In this document: positions 13,601-27,397 of the stretch, piece by piece
Layout: each line of letters starts with the position of its first letter
Numbering within the stretch: position 1 is the first letter of the stretch
Notes under the pieces: model-generated
The model's database searches: none
What the model was told of the DNA's origin: nothing
Seen by the model: the letters and a program-made list of their open reading frames with translations, nothing else
Made by a program: the position numbers and the translations under genes
From: Haemonchus contortus
Lineage: Eukaryota; Nematoda; Chromadorea; Rhabditida; Trichostrongylidae
Direction: 5' to 3'
Assembly: GCA_000469685.2 (NCBI GenBank)
Contig: LS997566.1
Location: 2,384,061 to 2,448,060 of the forward strand
DNA length: 64,000 nt

Positions 13601-16600
13601 AGAAAGCTGGAGATACGGCGCATCCTTAAGTAGGTTCATTGTAAGATACATCATGATCTAAGATTTCACTACGAAATTGCTGTGCTCTTGAGGCCTTGCT
13701 AGGTAGTATCACATTAATAGTAGAAAGCGTTAGAGCGCTCGATTACTTCTGGATGAGCCATGCACCGGACTCCTCTTCAAGATTGTAGTGCCTATTGATA
13801 AGGCATTTCGCCCGACTAATAGCTTTTAGTATCCACATGATACCTGCATCCCTTCCGCATAAGTCTGGGAATTACTAGCAGCAAACTACTACGAAAGGCT
13901 ACGATATGGTGCTGTCTGCCTCATTTCCTGATAACCCCATTCGTCACAATTCAATAGCCCCTTTTAATTCTAAACTCGGGAACAGCCACGTTGAGAACTA
14001 GTTTTAAGAAAAACTCCTTAGCGTAATTTGTCGATAATCCTATCAATTCCGTTCGCAGTGCAACGTAAGAATCGGTCTAGAACCGTGGACAGACTATCGT
14101 TCGTCCAACAGACGATGATCGTTCTTAGTGCAGAGGTGATTCATTTGACCAATTCCGTCGTTAATCACGTTTTGGCCAGACAGTTTTTGGAAGAAGAAAA
14201 AACGTATTTCAAATGGAAAATCTTGCAAGTCAACAATTGCTGCTTTTTTGTCCTCCAGTCAGGTCTCGCAGGAACTTTTAAAGGGTTCGAGCTAATACGT
14301 AGTAAAGAGTTTCCAAAAACAGACTTCGAACTGCTACAAAACCATAGGTTAATCAATTACTTAACAAATCGATCATACCTGCTTTATTTGAGATGCAAAT
14401 AGCGACGCATGTCTTGGACCGGATCGTGCCATGTACTCGGAGTTGCGAGTGCATTCGAACGCGTCTCGAACCTAAACAACGACTTTTAATGTTTTGACTT
14501 AATGTTCGTGTTAATTGCTATTAATTTGCCGCAGTATTGTAAGGGCCGAGAAGGGTGATCTGCTCGAGATGATCCATTCTGATTTGTTATGGCATCTTGA
14601 AGACCAGAGCTCCGTTACTCGATAGTGGAACCTACTACTTAGCTGGTGAAAATCGAACCAACGACCATATGCCCGTAATAAGACGAATACACTAATTCGA
14701 GCACCGAACTAGTTAGTCTATTGCTTTACTTACTCAAGTGTAGGTTAGATTACCAAGATTCTCTTTTATCATATAATTGTATCAAAAGATATCTTTGATT
14801 ACGAAGCCCTGATGTATTCTGAAGACCTTGATTTTGATATTTGAAGTTTTCTGATAATCTTTCGGTCCGAAGTTCGTAGACTGCATATTTTTTTATAGAA
14901 AAAGTCTTCTTTAGACTTGCATGTGTTCAATTCCCACAGTCGGTGCCTATTTTGTTTATTTGGGCAAATGGTAAGGAATCAGAACAACAAAAGCACTTCT
15001 ATGTGTGCATATTTGTGAATATCGTTGAGAGTCATTGACTAGATGACGAGAACTCGCGATTCTTTGCTTCTCCAAGGTAATGTACCCAAATTAGAAACGG
15101 GTTTGGTTTCAAAACATAGTTCCTTAGTGTTTATTTACTTCTGTGTGAATGTTTGGGAAATCTGGTACTTAGACGAATTGATCGTATCAACTTGGGTTGA
15201 TGTGGGACATTGACAGTTCCTGTTCGTAGCTGACCGGGGAATGTGTTTCGTCGATGTCAGTGATAGATTGCAATGACGTACACAAATGTCAGCCAAAGCA
15301 TGGCTGTTTCGATTAGAAAAATTAAACAAAAACTGTGTTTCTGCACGTTAACATTGATGTATTATGAACATTTACTATATTGCCAGCGAATTTGAACAGA
15401 CTGTTTTCATTTGTTCGATTTTTTTCTTAATTTTTGTACTGTGACGTGAAAACTCCCTTCAAAGTTTTTACCCCATCAGACCAGCCGTGCTAATTTCACT
15501 TCACTCTACCAGACTAGTTTACAACAACTTACCTCACTCTACTAGACCAGTCTTGTCACAATTCATCAACACTAGAATATTGACTGATACGGAATTAGCT
15601 TCGCAGAACCCAAAAGTGCTAGCATCCGTTCCAGACCGCTATTTTTCTAAATGAAATCAAATACTCGAATGATCACAAAAAACTGGTTACTAACGTGTAG
15701 TCTAGGTTTATATTTCAGGATTCTATTTTAGATGAGAAACTTAGCGAAGCGCTAAGAACCGGTCTATGAGATGAATTGAGTGCATGGTGCACTCTGGGAA
15801 AAGGTTGATTAAAGTTGAGTGGTTTGTCGTGGAGCAGCAGTCTTTGAGTAGCATGATCGAATATTTTTCCTGTTTTCTAATGTTACTCATTTGCCTCTCC
15901 TATTCCATTTGCTGATTAAATTAAATAATAGAATTAAAATCAACATTTAAATAATAATCAATCGATAATAATAATTAATTGATTGATCAAAAGTTATAAA
16001 ATTATCAAATGTATATAACAAAATGTTGTCATTTATATTAGTTTTTACACATATCAAAGTTATCCACTCGGACACTACCTGAAAGATGTCCCTATCTTGG
16101 CCCTTGATCCCTGAGTGATAGCGCTGAGGGTCGCACAACCAACAGCTAGTCAGCCTCTCCAGCACCTCAGATAAATGGCCGGGGTGTGCCAGCGAAAAAA
16201 CGACCACGGGCAGTAAAATAGCTTACTCTGACACATTTGCCTGCCCGTTTCCCTTCTAGCGCTATTAATTTTTTATGCCAACATTAATTACCTAGCTCTA
16301 TCTGTGGAAGAAGCGTAAAGGGGAAGGGAAGAGAGCAAAAAGAAATTCGATAAAGAAGAAAAAGCTGCGGAGAAGCTATGTTTTGATCAGTCACCGTAGA
16401 CTGAACAAAATTGGCATTCAGCCAAGTTTCTTTCAAAATTTGGGAAAGTACTTGACAGTAATTGATCCTTCATAGAGTGTACTCCCATGATATCTGACCA
16501 ACACATGTTTGTCCCGTTATTGAGCCGCCACTGCTGTCACCTACCATTCAGTGGCGTCGAATGCCTGTCACAAGGACTGCTTAGTCTATCATTCGGCACG

Positions 16601-18421
16601 TCCATGTGACAATACGAATTGTTGGTTTAAGCCGCTCGTGGACCACGATGTTACTAAATATATTCGCCAAATAAAAACCGACGACAACTAATTCCAAATG
16701 CAACTTCGTCAATAAAAAAAGCTTATTAAAATGTTTGAAACACGAAAACATTTACCACCTGAAAACAGTGAGACTTTTTTTTTACGGATTTCAAGTAAGG
16801 TTTTTCTGATTTGGATGGTATTTCTGTTAAATCATTGATAAACGAACCGATCAATAACTTTGTCGATATATAACTCGAAGAAGTCGTTCATGATGAAAGC
16901 TAAAGTTCAAAACAGAGTAGTGACTGTTTTGGTATGCGCCGTGCACTCGACCTTCTTTGAGAGCCATAGGTATGTGGAGCGCGTACATTTTTTGGACTAT
17001 ATAAATTTTTTGGAAGAGAACATCGATGAGTTTTAATGGTCCACCCCAGACTTGTGTAGAGCGGCCGAATTCCTCCTTTTCCGGGTGTCCCATCGCCAAG
17101 TTTCGGAAAATGGAGAGTATGACTGAATTGGAATTGTGTTGTCTTCTCGCTACAACCGTGAAGAATAGATTTGCAATGGTGCAAGTGCCGCCTTTACCCA
17201 AAACTCGATCTTTTGGAAAAACATGTAGCGGGCTCAGACAAGAGGAGTTTCTCTTCCGTTCGTAATCCATTTCATGGCTCTTTTTGGCCAAAAATTCTGA
17301 AGTACGCGTTGGTATGTGCCCTAGCAACAAGAATGCTGAGTGAGCATCTAGGTGCTACTTAGTTGAAGTCGAATGCGTGGAGCGCAGTCGGAAAACCAAC
17401 CTCACCCATTCAATCCCTTACTTGTAATTTCGAAACAAGAGTCCCATGTCCCATCAGACATGAACAAATCGAAACCAAGACATTCATAAATAGCAAATTT
17501 CATAACCTTTTGCTACAAAGAGTGGACTTAGTTGCACTTGCAGGAAAATTAATGGTTTTCCCAAAGGTCATATAATAAATGCATGACGTTTCAAAGACTG
17601 GATAGGCATGTCTAAGAAAGCTGCCCTTCACTGGTGCCGCGGCTTGAATGGACGACTCAGAAAACACATTAGTGGGCCTTTTATAATACTCAAAATTCTT
17701 CATACCACGAAATGTTACACAGTGGTAGCAGGAGTCATCATACTCATTTTGTAGCTAGTGTTTCAGTAACACCGAGATTTGTCCGACTTTCCCTTTTGCT
17801 AGCTGCAACCGAAAGCTGAGTTTCTTCAAGACCGATTTCAGAGGGATCGAATGCGCTTTTGTTAGCCAACTTTACTTTACTTTGATACTCTTTACTCACG
17901 TACAATATATGCCAATGGAATGCATTCTTCAGCACAAGAAATCCTTTTTTCTATTAAAAAGCATTTTAGGTTTGTAGAATGAGATTATAAAAATCAAAAA
18001 ATAATAATTATTGATGTTGAATTAGAATTATTATACTCCTCCAGAATGGAATCAGGCACCAATTGATCGATCCCAAAGGCAGTTAGGGATCGAAGGGCTT
18101 GACCGATATCCGATTCGGGAATTGATTCCCCGATTGCATGCCTACGATTGTATCGTCACATAACGGTGTCCAACCTACGCACAAATATTTCAACAACTTA
18201 GCTGGCAGTAAGTCCCGTACTCTGCATCGTTACTTAATAAGTAGTAAAATATCCGGGAAAGGTTGGTTCCTGATCCCTATACTCAACCTGCCATCTTTAC
18301 CACCGAGCAGAACTACTCTTCACTTTTTATGAACCCCTTTCACGTCTCAAAGATCAAAACCGTTTTGAGACCGCTCTCGTGGGACGATCTGGTCAACAAG
18401 CAACAGTGGCTCCACAGTAAT
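10603..18421. other. Gene-poor stretch, no supported gene
   Basis: Long open frames at 10878-11417 and 16851-17330 (both minus) lack splice support and recognisable motifs, and their opposite strands are also partly open. A poly-G run sits at 12292-12303. Tail-like fragments of the SINE family (GTCGAATGCGT followed by GGCGC-like) occur near 11543 and 17364. A tRNA-like block with a GGTTCGATTTT box B lies on the minus strand at about 14642-14704 and may head another SINE. An acceptor-like site near 15720 precedes only 16 open codons, which is too few to call an exon. Confidence 0.45.
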
Positions 18422-18905
18422 GGACTTACAAGGAAGGTCTTTCAAGGCGTGGGACGCTTTTTAAAAATGGTTTTTTGCATGGTATAGGGGCATGAGCACT
18501 GAGTATAAAACTATGGTCCATTTCCGCTAAATGGCCTTCTGAATGCCAAAAAAGGAGTGAAAATGATTTTGCCAGAAATTGCCGTTTTAACCCACTAAGC
18601 GTCATTCGTTTCATTCATGGCGTCGACCATCCGCACTATAGAAGGGGCCAGTGGAGGCGACATTGAAAATAACGTGAACGGTAGTCAAAAAAGGGACCCA
18701 CATGTTGGAAAGTGCGGGGAGGTTTCATATAGGCTCTCCACGGTTAAGCTGCCAGCAGCGTCGGATGGTGTGGTGGATAGCGATGTGGACTTCGAGGAAG
18801 GACGACCAGGATGGGTTGATGGTTCGGAAACTTCGGGCTTTGCCGTTTTTGCATTTTATGCTGCCACCTCCAGATTGACTCCATATGGCACCAGGGCCAA
18901 AGCAA

Positions 18906-18947
18906 GTGCCTGACTGGTCATGGTCATGACCAGGACCAGCCAGGCAC
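18906..18947. repeat. 42 bp hairpin inside left arm
   Basis: GTGCCTGACTGGTCATGGTC is followed by its near-complement ending CCAGGCAC. It forms an almost uninterrupted stem with little or no loop. Confidence 0.8.
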
Positions 18948-19722
18948 ATAACCTCTACAAGCCGTTAGAGTTTGTTGTGTGACGCACTATCAGTGATCAG
19001 TGAAGGAGCTTCCATGCTCAACACTCCCAGTCCTCCGTTCCTACCTCCAAGTGCTCCTTTCCTACCCCCCCCCCCTCTCCCCATTCCTTCAAAACCGATG
19101 AAAGGCTCATATAATTCCGATGATTTCACCGTTTTCTACCCTAGCGTTGATCTCGCGCCGTTAAAGGGTTTTTGTCCACAGTTCTGGTTGGTCATCACCA
19201 TTTCCTTCTCTCCTCACGATCAGTCACTCATCTTCTGCAGTCACCTCAACTTCAGCAATGTCCTTCTTGTTCGGGACCTGCCAGCCCTTCATACGGACGC
19301 GAAGTTAGGGGATCGTAGGTTGGGAACGGGTATCGCCGAAACCCTTCGTCTATCATCATCTAGTGATCCGGCGCTAGAATGATTTCCTTCAGTGCTCACA
19401 GCTTTTTATATCAAGCCTAATGCTCATGGATGCTCCAGCAAGAAGATGAATTGAAAGAGAGTCTGATTGGTTGTCCTACAGGAGTCCGTGGTGGACGCCC
19501 AGAGGAAGGTCGGAATCGGGAATCCTGTTGTCTTTGCATTGACGAACGAGGTCGAGGGCAGCGTCTATCAAATAGGAACCATATTATAGGGTTCGGATCC
19601 CCCACTACAACTCTTACTTAGTGTGAATTTAAGAGACACCTTTATACTCCTGGGAGTGTGAGGCCTGGAAGCTCCTCCACTGATAGCGCTCCACACAACA
19701 AATTCTAACGGTTTGTAGACGT

Positions 19723-19764
19723 GTGCCTGGCTGGTCCTGGTCACGACCATGACCAGTCAGGCAC
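19723..19764. repeat. 42 bp hairpin inside right arm
   Basis: Counterpart of the hairpin in the left arm, inverted, with the sequence GTGCCTGGCTGGTCCTGGTC followed by its near-complement. Both hairpins kept their pairing. Confidence 0.8.
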
Positions 19765-20247
19765 TTGCTTTGGCCCTGGTGTAATATGAAGCCAATCTGG
19801 AGGTGACAGCATAAAATGCAAAAACGGCAAAGCCCAATGTTTCCGAACCATCAACCCATCCTAGTCGACCTTCCTCGAAGTCCACATCGCTATCCACCAC
19901 GCCATCCGACGCTGCTGGCAGCTTAACCGTGGAGAGCCTATATGAAACTTCCCCGCACTTTTCAACATGTGGCCCCCTTTTTGCCTACCTTTCATGTTAT
20001 TTTCTATGCGCAGTCAACTGGCGCCTTCTACTGTACGGACAGTCGACGCCATGAATGAAACAAACGACGCTGAGTGGGTTAAAACGGCGATTTCTGACAA
20101 AATTGTTTTCAGTCGTTTTTTGGCATTCAGAAGGCCATTTAGCGGAAATGGACCATAGTTTTATACTCAGTGTTCATGCCCCTATACCATGCAAAAAACC
20201 ATTCTTGAAAAGCGTCCCACGCCCTGAAAGACCTTCCTTGTTAGTCC

Positions 20248-23200
20248 CCGTACTGTTTACTTGATCCTGTAATGAACGTTGTAGCGCTACTTGTAGGTAA
20301 ACAAAGTGATGAACTTGGTTTTTGATATCTTACTTTCGCAATGTTTATGCATAGTTCTGCCCTTATCAACAGGCCACATAACAAATTCCATTTGATTTTC
20401 ATAGTTTCGCTTTCTCTCACTACTCACGTACAATCACATGTTGATGGCTGGTCGTTGCCTATTGCTCGGGGCTGATAGCGGTGATAAGATCATATCACAA
20501 GATCGTACGGCAGTCGGTTTTCGCTCTGTTGGTGTCGATTGTCGCCTATGTGTCATAGAGATCCTCTCAAAAGACTACCACAAAGAACGATGCTCTTCCT
20601 TTAGTACACTCGTGATAAGGAAGGACTTTGATTACTTTTTATAGGCTTAGAAGCGATTGTAAACCCTGATGAGAAAGCTTATCGGTGGATCCGGCGCCGT
20701 CCTTGTAATTCCCTTTCGTTTGATACCGCACGATTCTGCATTGTGTACACAGTCTCAAAATCAAAATACAAGGAATTAAGGAAGCAGTTGACCTTTCGAA
20801 GAACAGTCATCCGATTTGTCAACTCGGCACGAGGAATGACACCGTTCTGATCCGATCATCGTTCAAGTATCAAGGCACTCCAGGAACCAAGATACACTGA
20901 GGCATAGAGCTTGGGTTTCTACACATTAAAAATAGCCCACAGAACAGACGTAGTCCTTCTCTCGCTATCAGGAGACGTCCTCCCCTACCACAGCCGTACT
21001 TTTGGAGGTGGCCCTGAGAGAAAGTGCAAAGCAGAAACAGAAAAAAGATATCAATCAAGACGTAAGAGCCTTCACGTTAGCAGTTTCGATACTCTTACTT
21101 TCAATGAGGACAAAAAGCTCCGCTCAAAAGAGCACTGCCCAATGAGAGTTCAATCTGTTGGAGTGCGCCCTGCCCATTATGTACTTTCAGGCTGGATTGC
21201 AATGGACTAGCATTTATTACCCTCGTGATATCGAATCAAATTGATTACTTGATTACAACTGTCTGCTTGCTGTCACGGTTGCTTCAAAGTGATGGCGTAC
21301 TTCCAGCCCCTTCGAGGCAGCTGTGCCATTCGAATGTTCATTGAGCCCTTGATATGGGTGACAAGAGTCAACCCTAAAATCGCAATTTTCACTGGTTTAT
21401 CTGGCATGAATCTTCCATTCCCGGAAGACTGACATTTTGTCACCCTCGATAAAATCTACTTCCGGATTTCCGGGTTTTCTTGCGGTTCAGGCGACACTAG
21501 CCGAGGCCAAACAAACCGAGGAATAAGTCCTTCAATATGCCATAAATCTGCGGACATGAAAAGCTCTTTCGGAAAAATTATACGTCATCTGCCTCGTACT
21601 ATAGTTCCGTAATGCTATGAACACTTTTTAGAAAATATAAATTCCAAGCACGATCTTTTGGTTCGACGAATGTGCCACTCAATCTTGAGTGAGATAAGAA
21701 TCGGACTTATGAACTTTTGACTACGAAACATATTCGTTAAAGGACAACGCTTTTCAAAGGGCAAGGTCATGAACTGGAAAGCGGCGACATTTCCGGAATC
21801 AGGCTCCTACAATCTGCGACTTCGTCGAAAAAAACATCACATGGGAAGGTCGTCATGTAAACATCTGAGGAATTTCAGTGAAGCTCCGCCTTCAGGATGA
21901 CTATTCTCTCCTCTTCCTCTCATTCTGCCAAGGATTACCATAGAATTCCGTAAGTTTCTCATTGATAACAGCTGTCGGAGAGCGAAAAGGTCAACAAAAG
22001 CCAGCACAATTCTAGCAAAACGTTTGCAATGCCAACCAACAAAAAACTGATAAGAGCATATCTATTTACTATCCTTTGTTGAGCCACATTTGGACCATAC
22101 GTTTGTTGAAACTTCACTAGGAGCGATATAATTTAAATCAATTCAAAAATCATCAATAAGCTTTCAATAACTTCGATAAAATAAATAGATACTCTAATTA
22201 ACACCCTGAACGTTCAGAGTTATTAAAGTGGCTACACGTCGTGTAGCTAACCCACTCATGAGCAAAAAACACTCCTTCAAATGATATCTATTTTACTACA
22301 GCATAATGCAGCTCGCTCGTAATATGCGCCATGCCTAAGCAACGCACTGGACTGGTAAAACTGCAAAGGTCCCACAAGATTTTGCATCCACATAATTTAT
22401 CGATACAGTTTTGTACATTGTTAGTAAGGGAACTTTGGAATCCAAAATTTTCGACTCAGCAACGCCGAAAAACATCCAATTTTTAGGGTGTACCCTGAAC
22501 TCGACTCCCATTTAGAATGGCAGAGGCCTCCGAATTCGTATGTGGTCTATAGCGTGAATTGATGGTTCCTGTCAATTGATGTATACTCCCGACGAGTCTG
22601 ATATAATTCAACCGAAGTTGGAGGAATTAGGAAGGCCTCATGGGTACAAGTCTGAGTTTGATCCCTGGACCACATGGCACCGTAACACTGGCCCCTGAGA
22701 CCGTCTCACCTCCGATTTACCAGTTCGGCATTATCCCATATCTATCTAATTTATTAGCTTGGCACTAAGCCACCACATCTAATCCACCAGCTTGGTACTA
22801 TCCCAATTTATCCAATTTTCCAAATGCCCTACAAAATAGGGGATCAGAAACCACGGTTTCGATGAGCTCGGCTCGACTAACGTCATCTTTCAGACGTCCA
22901 AATTTATTTTGTGCCGAACGGAGGCAACCATGCGTGTAATTAGCCTTTCCGTTGAAATGCAAAAAATATTCAATACTTTTAACCACTGCCACGAGCATTT
23001 CTGTGGAAATTTTAGTTGAATGCTCATCTGAGCCAAAAGGATTATTTCCACCTCTTAACGAGGCCGAAGACAGTGGAGGTACATGATTTCTTAACTACTG
23101 GGTACATCTACCCACTTAAGGAAATATGTTGAAATTCAGGAGTCAAAGCAAGTAAGGGGTGGGGCGAAGGAGGAGGAGACTGTACTACCAACGCGGCCCG

Positions 23201-24828
23201 GTCAGATGATCGAGTGGAATAAATACTGTGCTACTTGAGCACTCAGTAACGTCGTGAACTGAACAGCTGTGCATCTGACAGATGGCGCTGTTACTTTTTC
23301 ACTTTTATATCCCGAATGGGCTTCTTGAAGGCCCATCAAAGATATTGGATAGCCCTCTTCTCAAACTGAGCAACTTTTGTTTGTCTTTCTGCAGCCTTGT
23401 TTACTCTCGGTTGTAATCTATCGAGTACAAAAACTGTGTCCTGAACGGTTCCAGTAACCGATGGATCTATTCTTAATTTTCCCTTTCGCATTAGTCCAAT
23501 TCCTTCTTATATAACAGTTTTTGAGTGCATTACAGTTGACGAGACTGACTGCGTCAATGATTTAATTTTCGCTGAAATCTCCGACTTTGGACTTTCAATC
23601 GTCGACGAACGATTTGGTCACGTAGAAATCGTAGAATTAAACAAACGATATGCAGTACAGTTACGTCACGTAAGGAAAAAAATGAATCGAAAATCAAACG
23701 GTCATAACCCCATCTTTTTTTGGAGCCACCGATCGCATATAATTCTTCATTAGTGAGACAGTCAGTCCACCCTACTCTCACGAACCCATCCCATTTTCCT
23801 CGCTCTATCAATACCTCCAACCTTGCCTAGTGACCTTTCATTCCTCTTCAATGAGAACTATGAGCAACTTCATCGTTCATATGATATCCATAAGTTTCCT
23901 AACCGACTGAAGCGGTTCTTTCGTCCCTAATACCTTCATTTTCATTTTTTATCTTTATTCTTCCTATTCCGATAGTGCGCTGATTTGTAACCCCTGGGAC
24001 CTTTCCTCCAGGAGGATTTCTGAACAGACAGTTCTCAATGGGGAGCCCTTCTAGTAGGTTGAATCTCTTGAAAGGAGCTCTTTAGTATTATCATCTTTCA
24101 TTACAGTCGCTAATAAGTCATACCCAAGAAGCTTCACTCTTTTAGGGGTTGATGGCCGGTGCCAAACTCATCTGAAGTAGAAGATTCCTGACCTATACTT
24201 CAGTTCAACTTTAGATTTCATTGCTTAAGCTTATTGCACGTTACGAGTAATAGCTTTTTGAATGGGAGCTGGGCTCGTGGCGCACACCAAAACTGATCAA
24301 CCCATGAAAGCTCTACTATTTCTTCGAACCTCTACTGTCCTGGGATTTCGATCAAAATCTGGAAGCGTAGTGAGGAAGTTGATTAACAAAAAGTAACCCA
24401 TATTCTGTTCACGTTTGAGGTTGGCGTTCTACTGGGAAGGTTGTGAGTCATTTTACAGGTTTCCCCAGCCTATTATTGAGTTACCGTACGTTTCCGGTTT
24501 TTTCCAACAAGTAAACTTCGAGAGTAACCTTTACACCTCTCGATGTCATTGAATCAGAGATTGTTTTTATGTCGTATGCTGGTCGCCCCAACGTGTGGAC
24601 CGCCCGCGGGGGGTAATGCCAGCAGGGGGAGGAGCGGGCGCTCGGGCCCCACCTCCTCGCAGAACGGCGTTCCATCAATCTATTCTAGTGTGTCGCCGTC
24701 GTATCGTATCGCAGTGTGCCGTTGAAGCATTTCAAATTTCCATCACCATACTATACTATATTACCGTACACTTCCAGATATTTACTATTCGCTAGTGTCT
24801 GGTCTGTAAACCCCACTAGCCAGCATCA
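20248..24828. other. Gene-poor stretch with GC-rich patch
   Basis: No gene is supported between the fold-back element and the next gene. A short SINE-tail fragment (GTGGCGCACACCAAAACTGA) lies near 24270. A GC-rich patch at about 24587-24665, unlike its AT-rich surroundings, lies 160-240 bases upstream of the start codon of the small three-exon gene and could belong to its promoter or leader. That role is inference from position only. Confidence 0.4.
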
Positions 24829-27397
24829 ATGTCAATGAAGAGAAAAAGCTTTTTCGTGAAACTGATGAGATTGGTCGGAAAAGGAAGTGAGTTTGTCTAT
24901 TTTCTGTAGAAATTACTGCTAACTAAACCTATTTGAGGTCATTTCTTGTGTCCCTACTGCTTCTATCTTTTCATTCTGTTCCTTGACTCCATTAATGAGT
25001 TTCTGAGCAAGGCCAAAGTTCGATTACCACTTGATTGATGGGGATAGCTTTTGCCAGTGATATTTTTATGCTGGCATCTCCAGTGTAAAGTCGCACTCAT
25101 GGGGTTTAGTGGCTCATCTAGAAATCATGTCTCGATGTTGCAGTAATTCTCAGTGCAAATGTAATGGCTGCATTTTCCGGACCATATGACCGTCACAAAC
25201 CTCGTCTAATGACGCACTGTTCCCTCAATCTTACGAGGATGTCAGAGACCTTTGACTAGTGTACATGTGACTGCCTCCTACTGGTTGAGGTCAGGCCGGT
25301 TCCGAAGTTGAACTTTTCGTGATTGATAGATGTGAATTAAGAGCCCTATGATTCACACCAGTTAAAAACAACACCATACTCCAGTGGGCTGACGAAAAGA
25401 ACTACTTGAAATTAATTTACGATTAGTCAGATTCCTATAGGGACTCCTAGTAGTCCTCCTGTAAGAATGGTAAAGAGTAACAAAGGTCCCTTCAATTCCA
25501 TTCAGTACTAATTATTTGATTGTGGATTTTTACGAGTTCAGAAGGTTTGTAGTTTTAACGGTAGATTGAATGTTTGTCTTTGCCAGCTGAACTAATAATG
25601 AATACGAAACAATAAAAATGAAAAGTGCAAAGTCAAAAGCCTGGAAAATGGTCAAATATTCAATGTACATATGCGTCCCAGTTCGTGAATTTCAAACAAT
25701 TTTTTCCAGTTGCTCCATTTTGATTGAATAAAGTTAATGCAGGCCTTCCTCCCACATATTTCCACCCACATCCCCTCCCGCCATTCTCCTCCGCCGCTTT
25801 TTCCTCTATCCCCCGAAGGGGGTCAGGAGTTGCAAAGCTTTTCTGCTTAACCGAGAAATGTCAGGGTTTTTTGAGAATTAATCAGATATGAGAGAGAGGA
25901 AGGGAAGAAGTTCAAGAAAGACCATTCTTTTCCTCGTGGGAGAAGTCTGCAAAACAACTTAATTCTGATGTATTGCGATCCTTAAAAGCAATTTTCTGAA
26001 GCTGTCATGCAATGATGGGTTTCCAGGATGATAGCCAATCGTGTCAATATGTTTACTATGCCAAGCCCCAGGACAGAATCCATTCCAACATGAGCTCCCC
26101 CAGTGACAACAATGTGGGGGCGAAACAGGAAATGACCTTAGATTGTGTTTACATGAGAGGCAACTTTACTGAGAAATGATTACTGCTAAGACTCGCCTTC
26201 TATTGAGTTATTTTTTCAGATCAAGTTCAATCGTCCAAATCCTGTCTAGCTCAGATCTATGAAGCAAGGAAAAAACAGCGACAGAGGTGAGTCAAATGAT
26301 TACCATTTTTAATCCCTGCAACCACCCCCCCCCCCGTCTCCCCCTCCTCTTTCACCCGCGCCTTTTAACTCCTTTCTCTTTCTAATCCCACCCCCATGAG
26401 CCTCTAAGCCTGGCCGCCATAATCCTTAACGAAGCCTCTGCAGACTGCTCTGCAGAAAATATGCTAAGAAATTCCATTTTCGCAGAAGGAACGAAAGAAC
26501 GACAGACAGCCAGCCTTTGCTGAGAGCTTTATTGATATGCACTCTACTTTTTCTTCCGTCTGGGGATGGTTGACTATATGAAATTTCAAATAAATGCTGA
26601 TACGTTCCGAAAAGTGCTTCGGAACCGTGATGAAAGATTTCGATCATTCTCCTCAATAGGGCCATTTATTTTCAAGAGTAGACGACTAATTCTTTGTCGT
26701 ATTATTTTCCGTTAAATTTCATTAGCATGATTTATCAAAGATTATCCACCTGTTCAATGCAGCTCGTTCTCGAAAAAGATGCACTCGACAAATACAGAGT
26801 TTTTGACCTTTTTGAATTGTTTTTTGTAACTTTTCCTCTGGAATTACTCGGAAAAAAATCAGTTGAGTTTGGAAATTATTGATTCAAAGCGATTTTCTTG
26901 AAAATCTCACTCGAAAAAAATGAAATCAGAAGTGGTCTTTGATTTGGAATGAGACAAATGCACCATAGATTTATCATATGGCCTCTCGCTCACAGATTGG
27001 CTCCCATCAAGACAAAAGTAGGTTGTTGCATCGATCTTTACTCTGCTTGGTTGCTCGAGAACTAGGCCCTTCTGCCGAGGCCTTGAGGTTTGTAGGTACG
27101 TCATCGTGAACCACCAAACACCAAAAAACTCTCAAATTGAACGCAGGCCATAAAATTAGTCATAACGTCTCAAGACGCGGCAGGGAACTAGGCCATTAGA
27201 CGCTCCCAGAACGCTTCCACCCGGAATCCTCCGAACGCCTGGTCTATGCGGATCCGTCCGAATTGCACTACTACCATAATTCTCTCTTCTTCAGATCATC
27301 GCTGTCATCGCATCTATCACATATTGAACCTATGCCAACGATTCTCGAGGAAGATGAGTCCATGTTCACTACCTACGAAGAATATTCTCGGATCTAA
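24829..27397 (+). CDS. Three-exon gene, 75-residue protein of unknown function
   Basis: I do not recognise the family. Exons: 24829-24886 (donor GTGAGT), 26220-26286 (acceptor TTTTTTCAG, donor GTGAGT) and 27295-27397 (acceptor CTTCTTCAG, stop TAA). The phases agree at both junctions (1, then 2), and the joined frame is 76 codons with stop. A stop lies in frame 9 bases before the ATG. The protein has a basic N-terminus (MSMKRKSFFVKLMRLVGKG), a basic helix-like middle (IYEARKKQRQR), a serine patch (SSLSSHLS) and an acidic, tyrosine-containing C-terminus (ILEEDESMFTTYEEYSRI). There is no signal peptide or membrane segment. It is probably intracellular and perhaps a phosphorylation target at the RQRSS site. 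Agreement of three strong splice sites with frame makes it likely real. Additional 5' exons cannot be excluded. Confidence 0.6.

Larger units (their letters stand above)
18422..20247. mobile_element. Fold-back element with ~600 bp inverted arms
   Basis: The left arm 18422-19030 and right arm 19650-20247 are inverted copies of each other. They match almost continuously by eye, starting GGACT(T/A)ACAAGGAAGG at both outer ends and ending at ACACTCCCAG / CTGGGAGTGT at the inner ends. A 619 bp unique loop containing a C run separates them. Each arm carries its own 42 bp hairpin (18906-18947 and 19723-19764). No transposase is visible. A 98-residue open frame in the left arm (18617-18913) is broken by a stop in the right arm, so it is not a conserved gene. 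I could not identify a target-site duplication. It may be a non-autonomous DNA element with long terminal inverted repeats or a local inverted duplication. Confidence 0.8.

Noticed and set aside
16851..17330. 159-codon minus-strand open frame
   Set aside because: Several overlapping frames are open on both strands, with no motif and no gene structure.
18617..18913. 98-codon open frame in the fold-back left arm
   Set aside because: The inverted copy carries a stop and frameshift, so coding is not conserved between arms.
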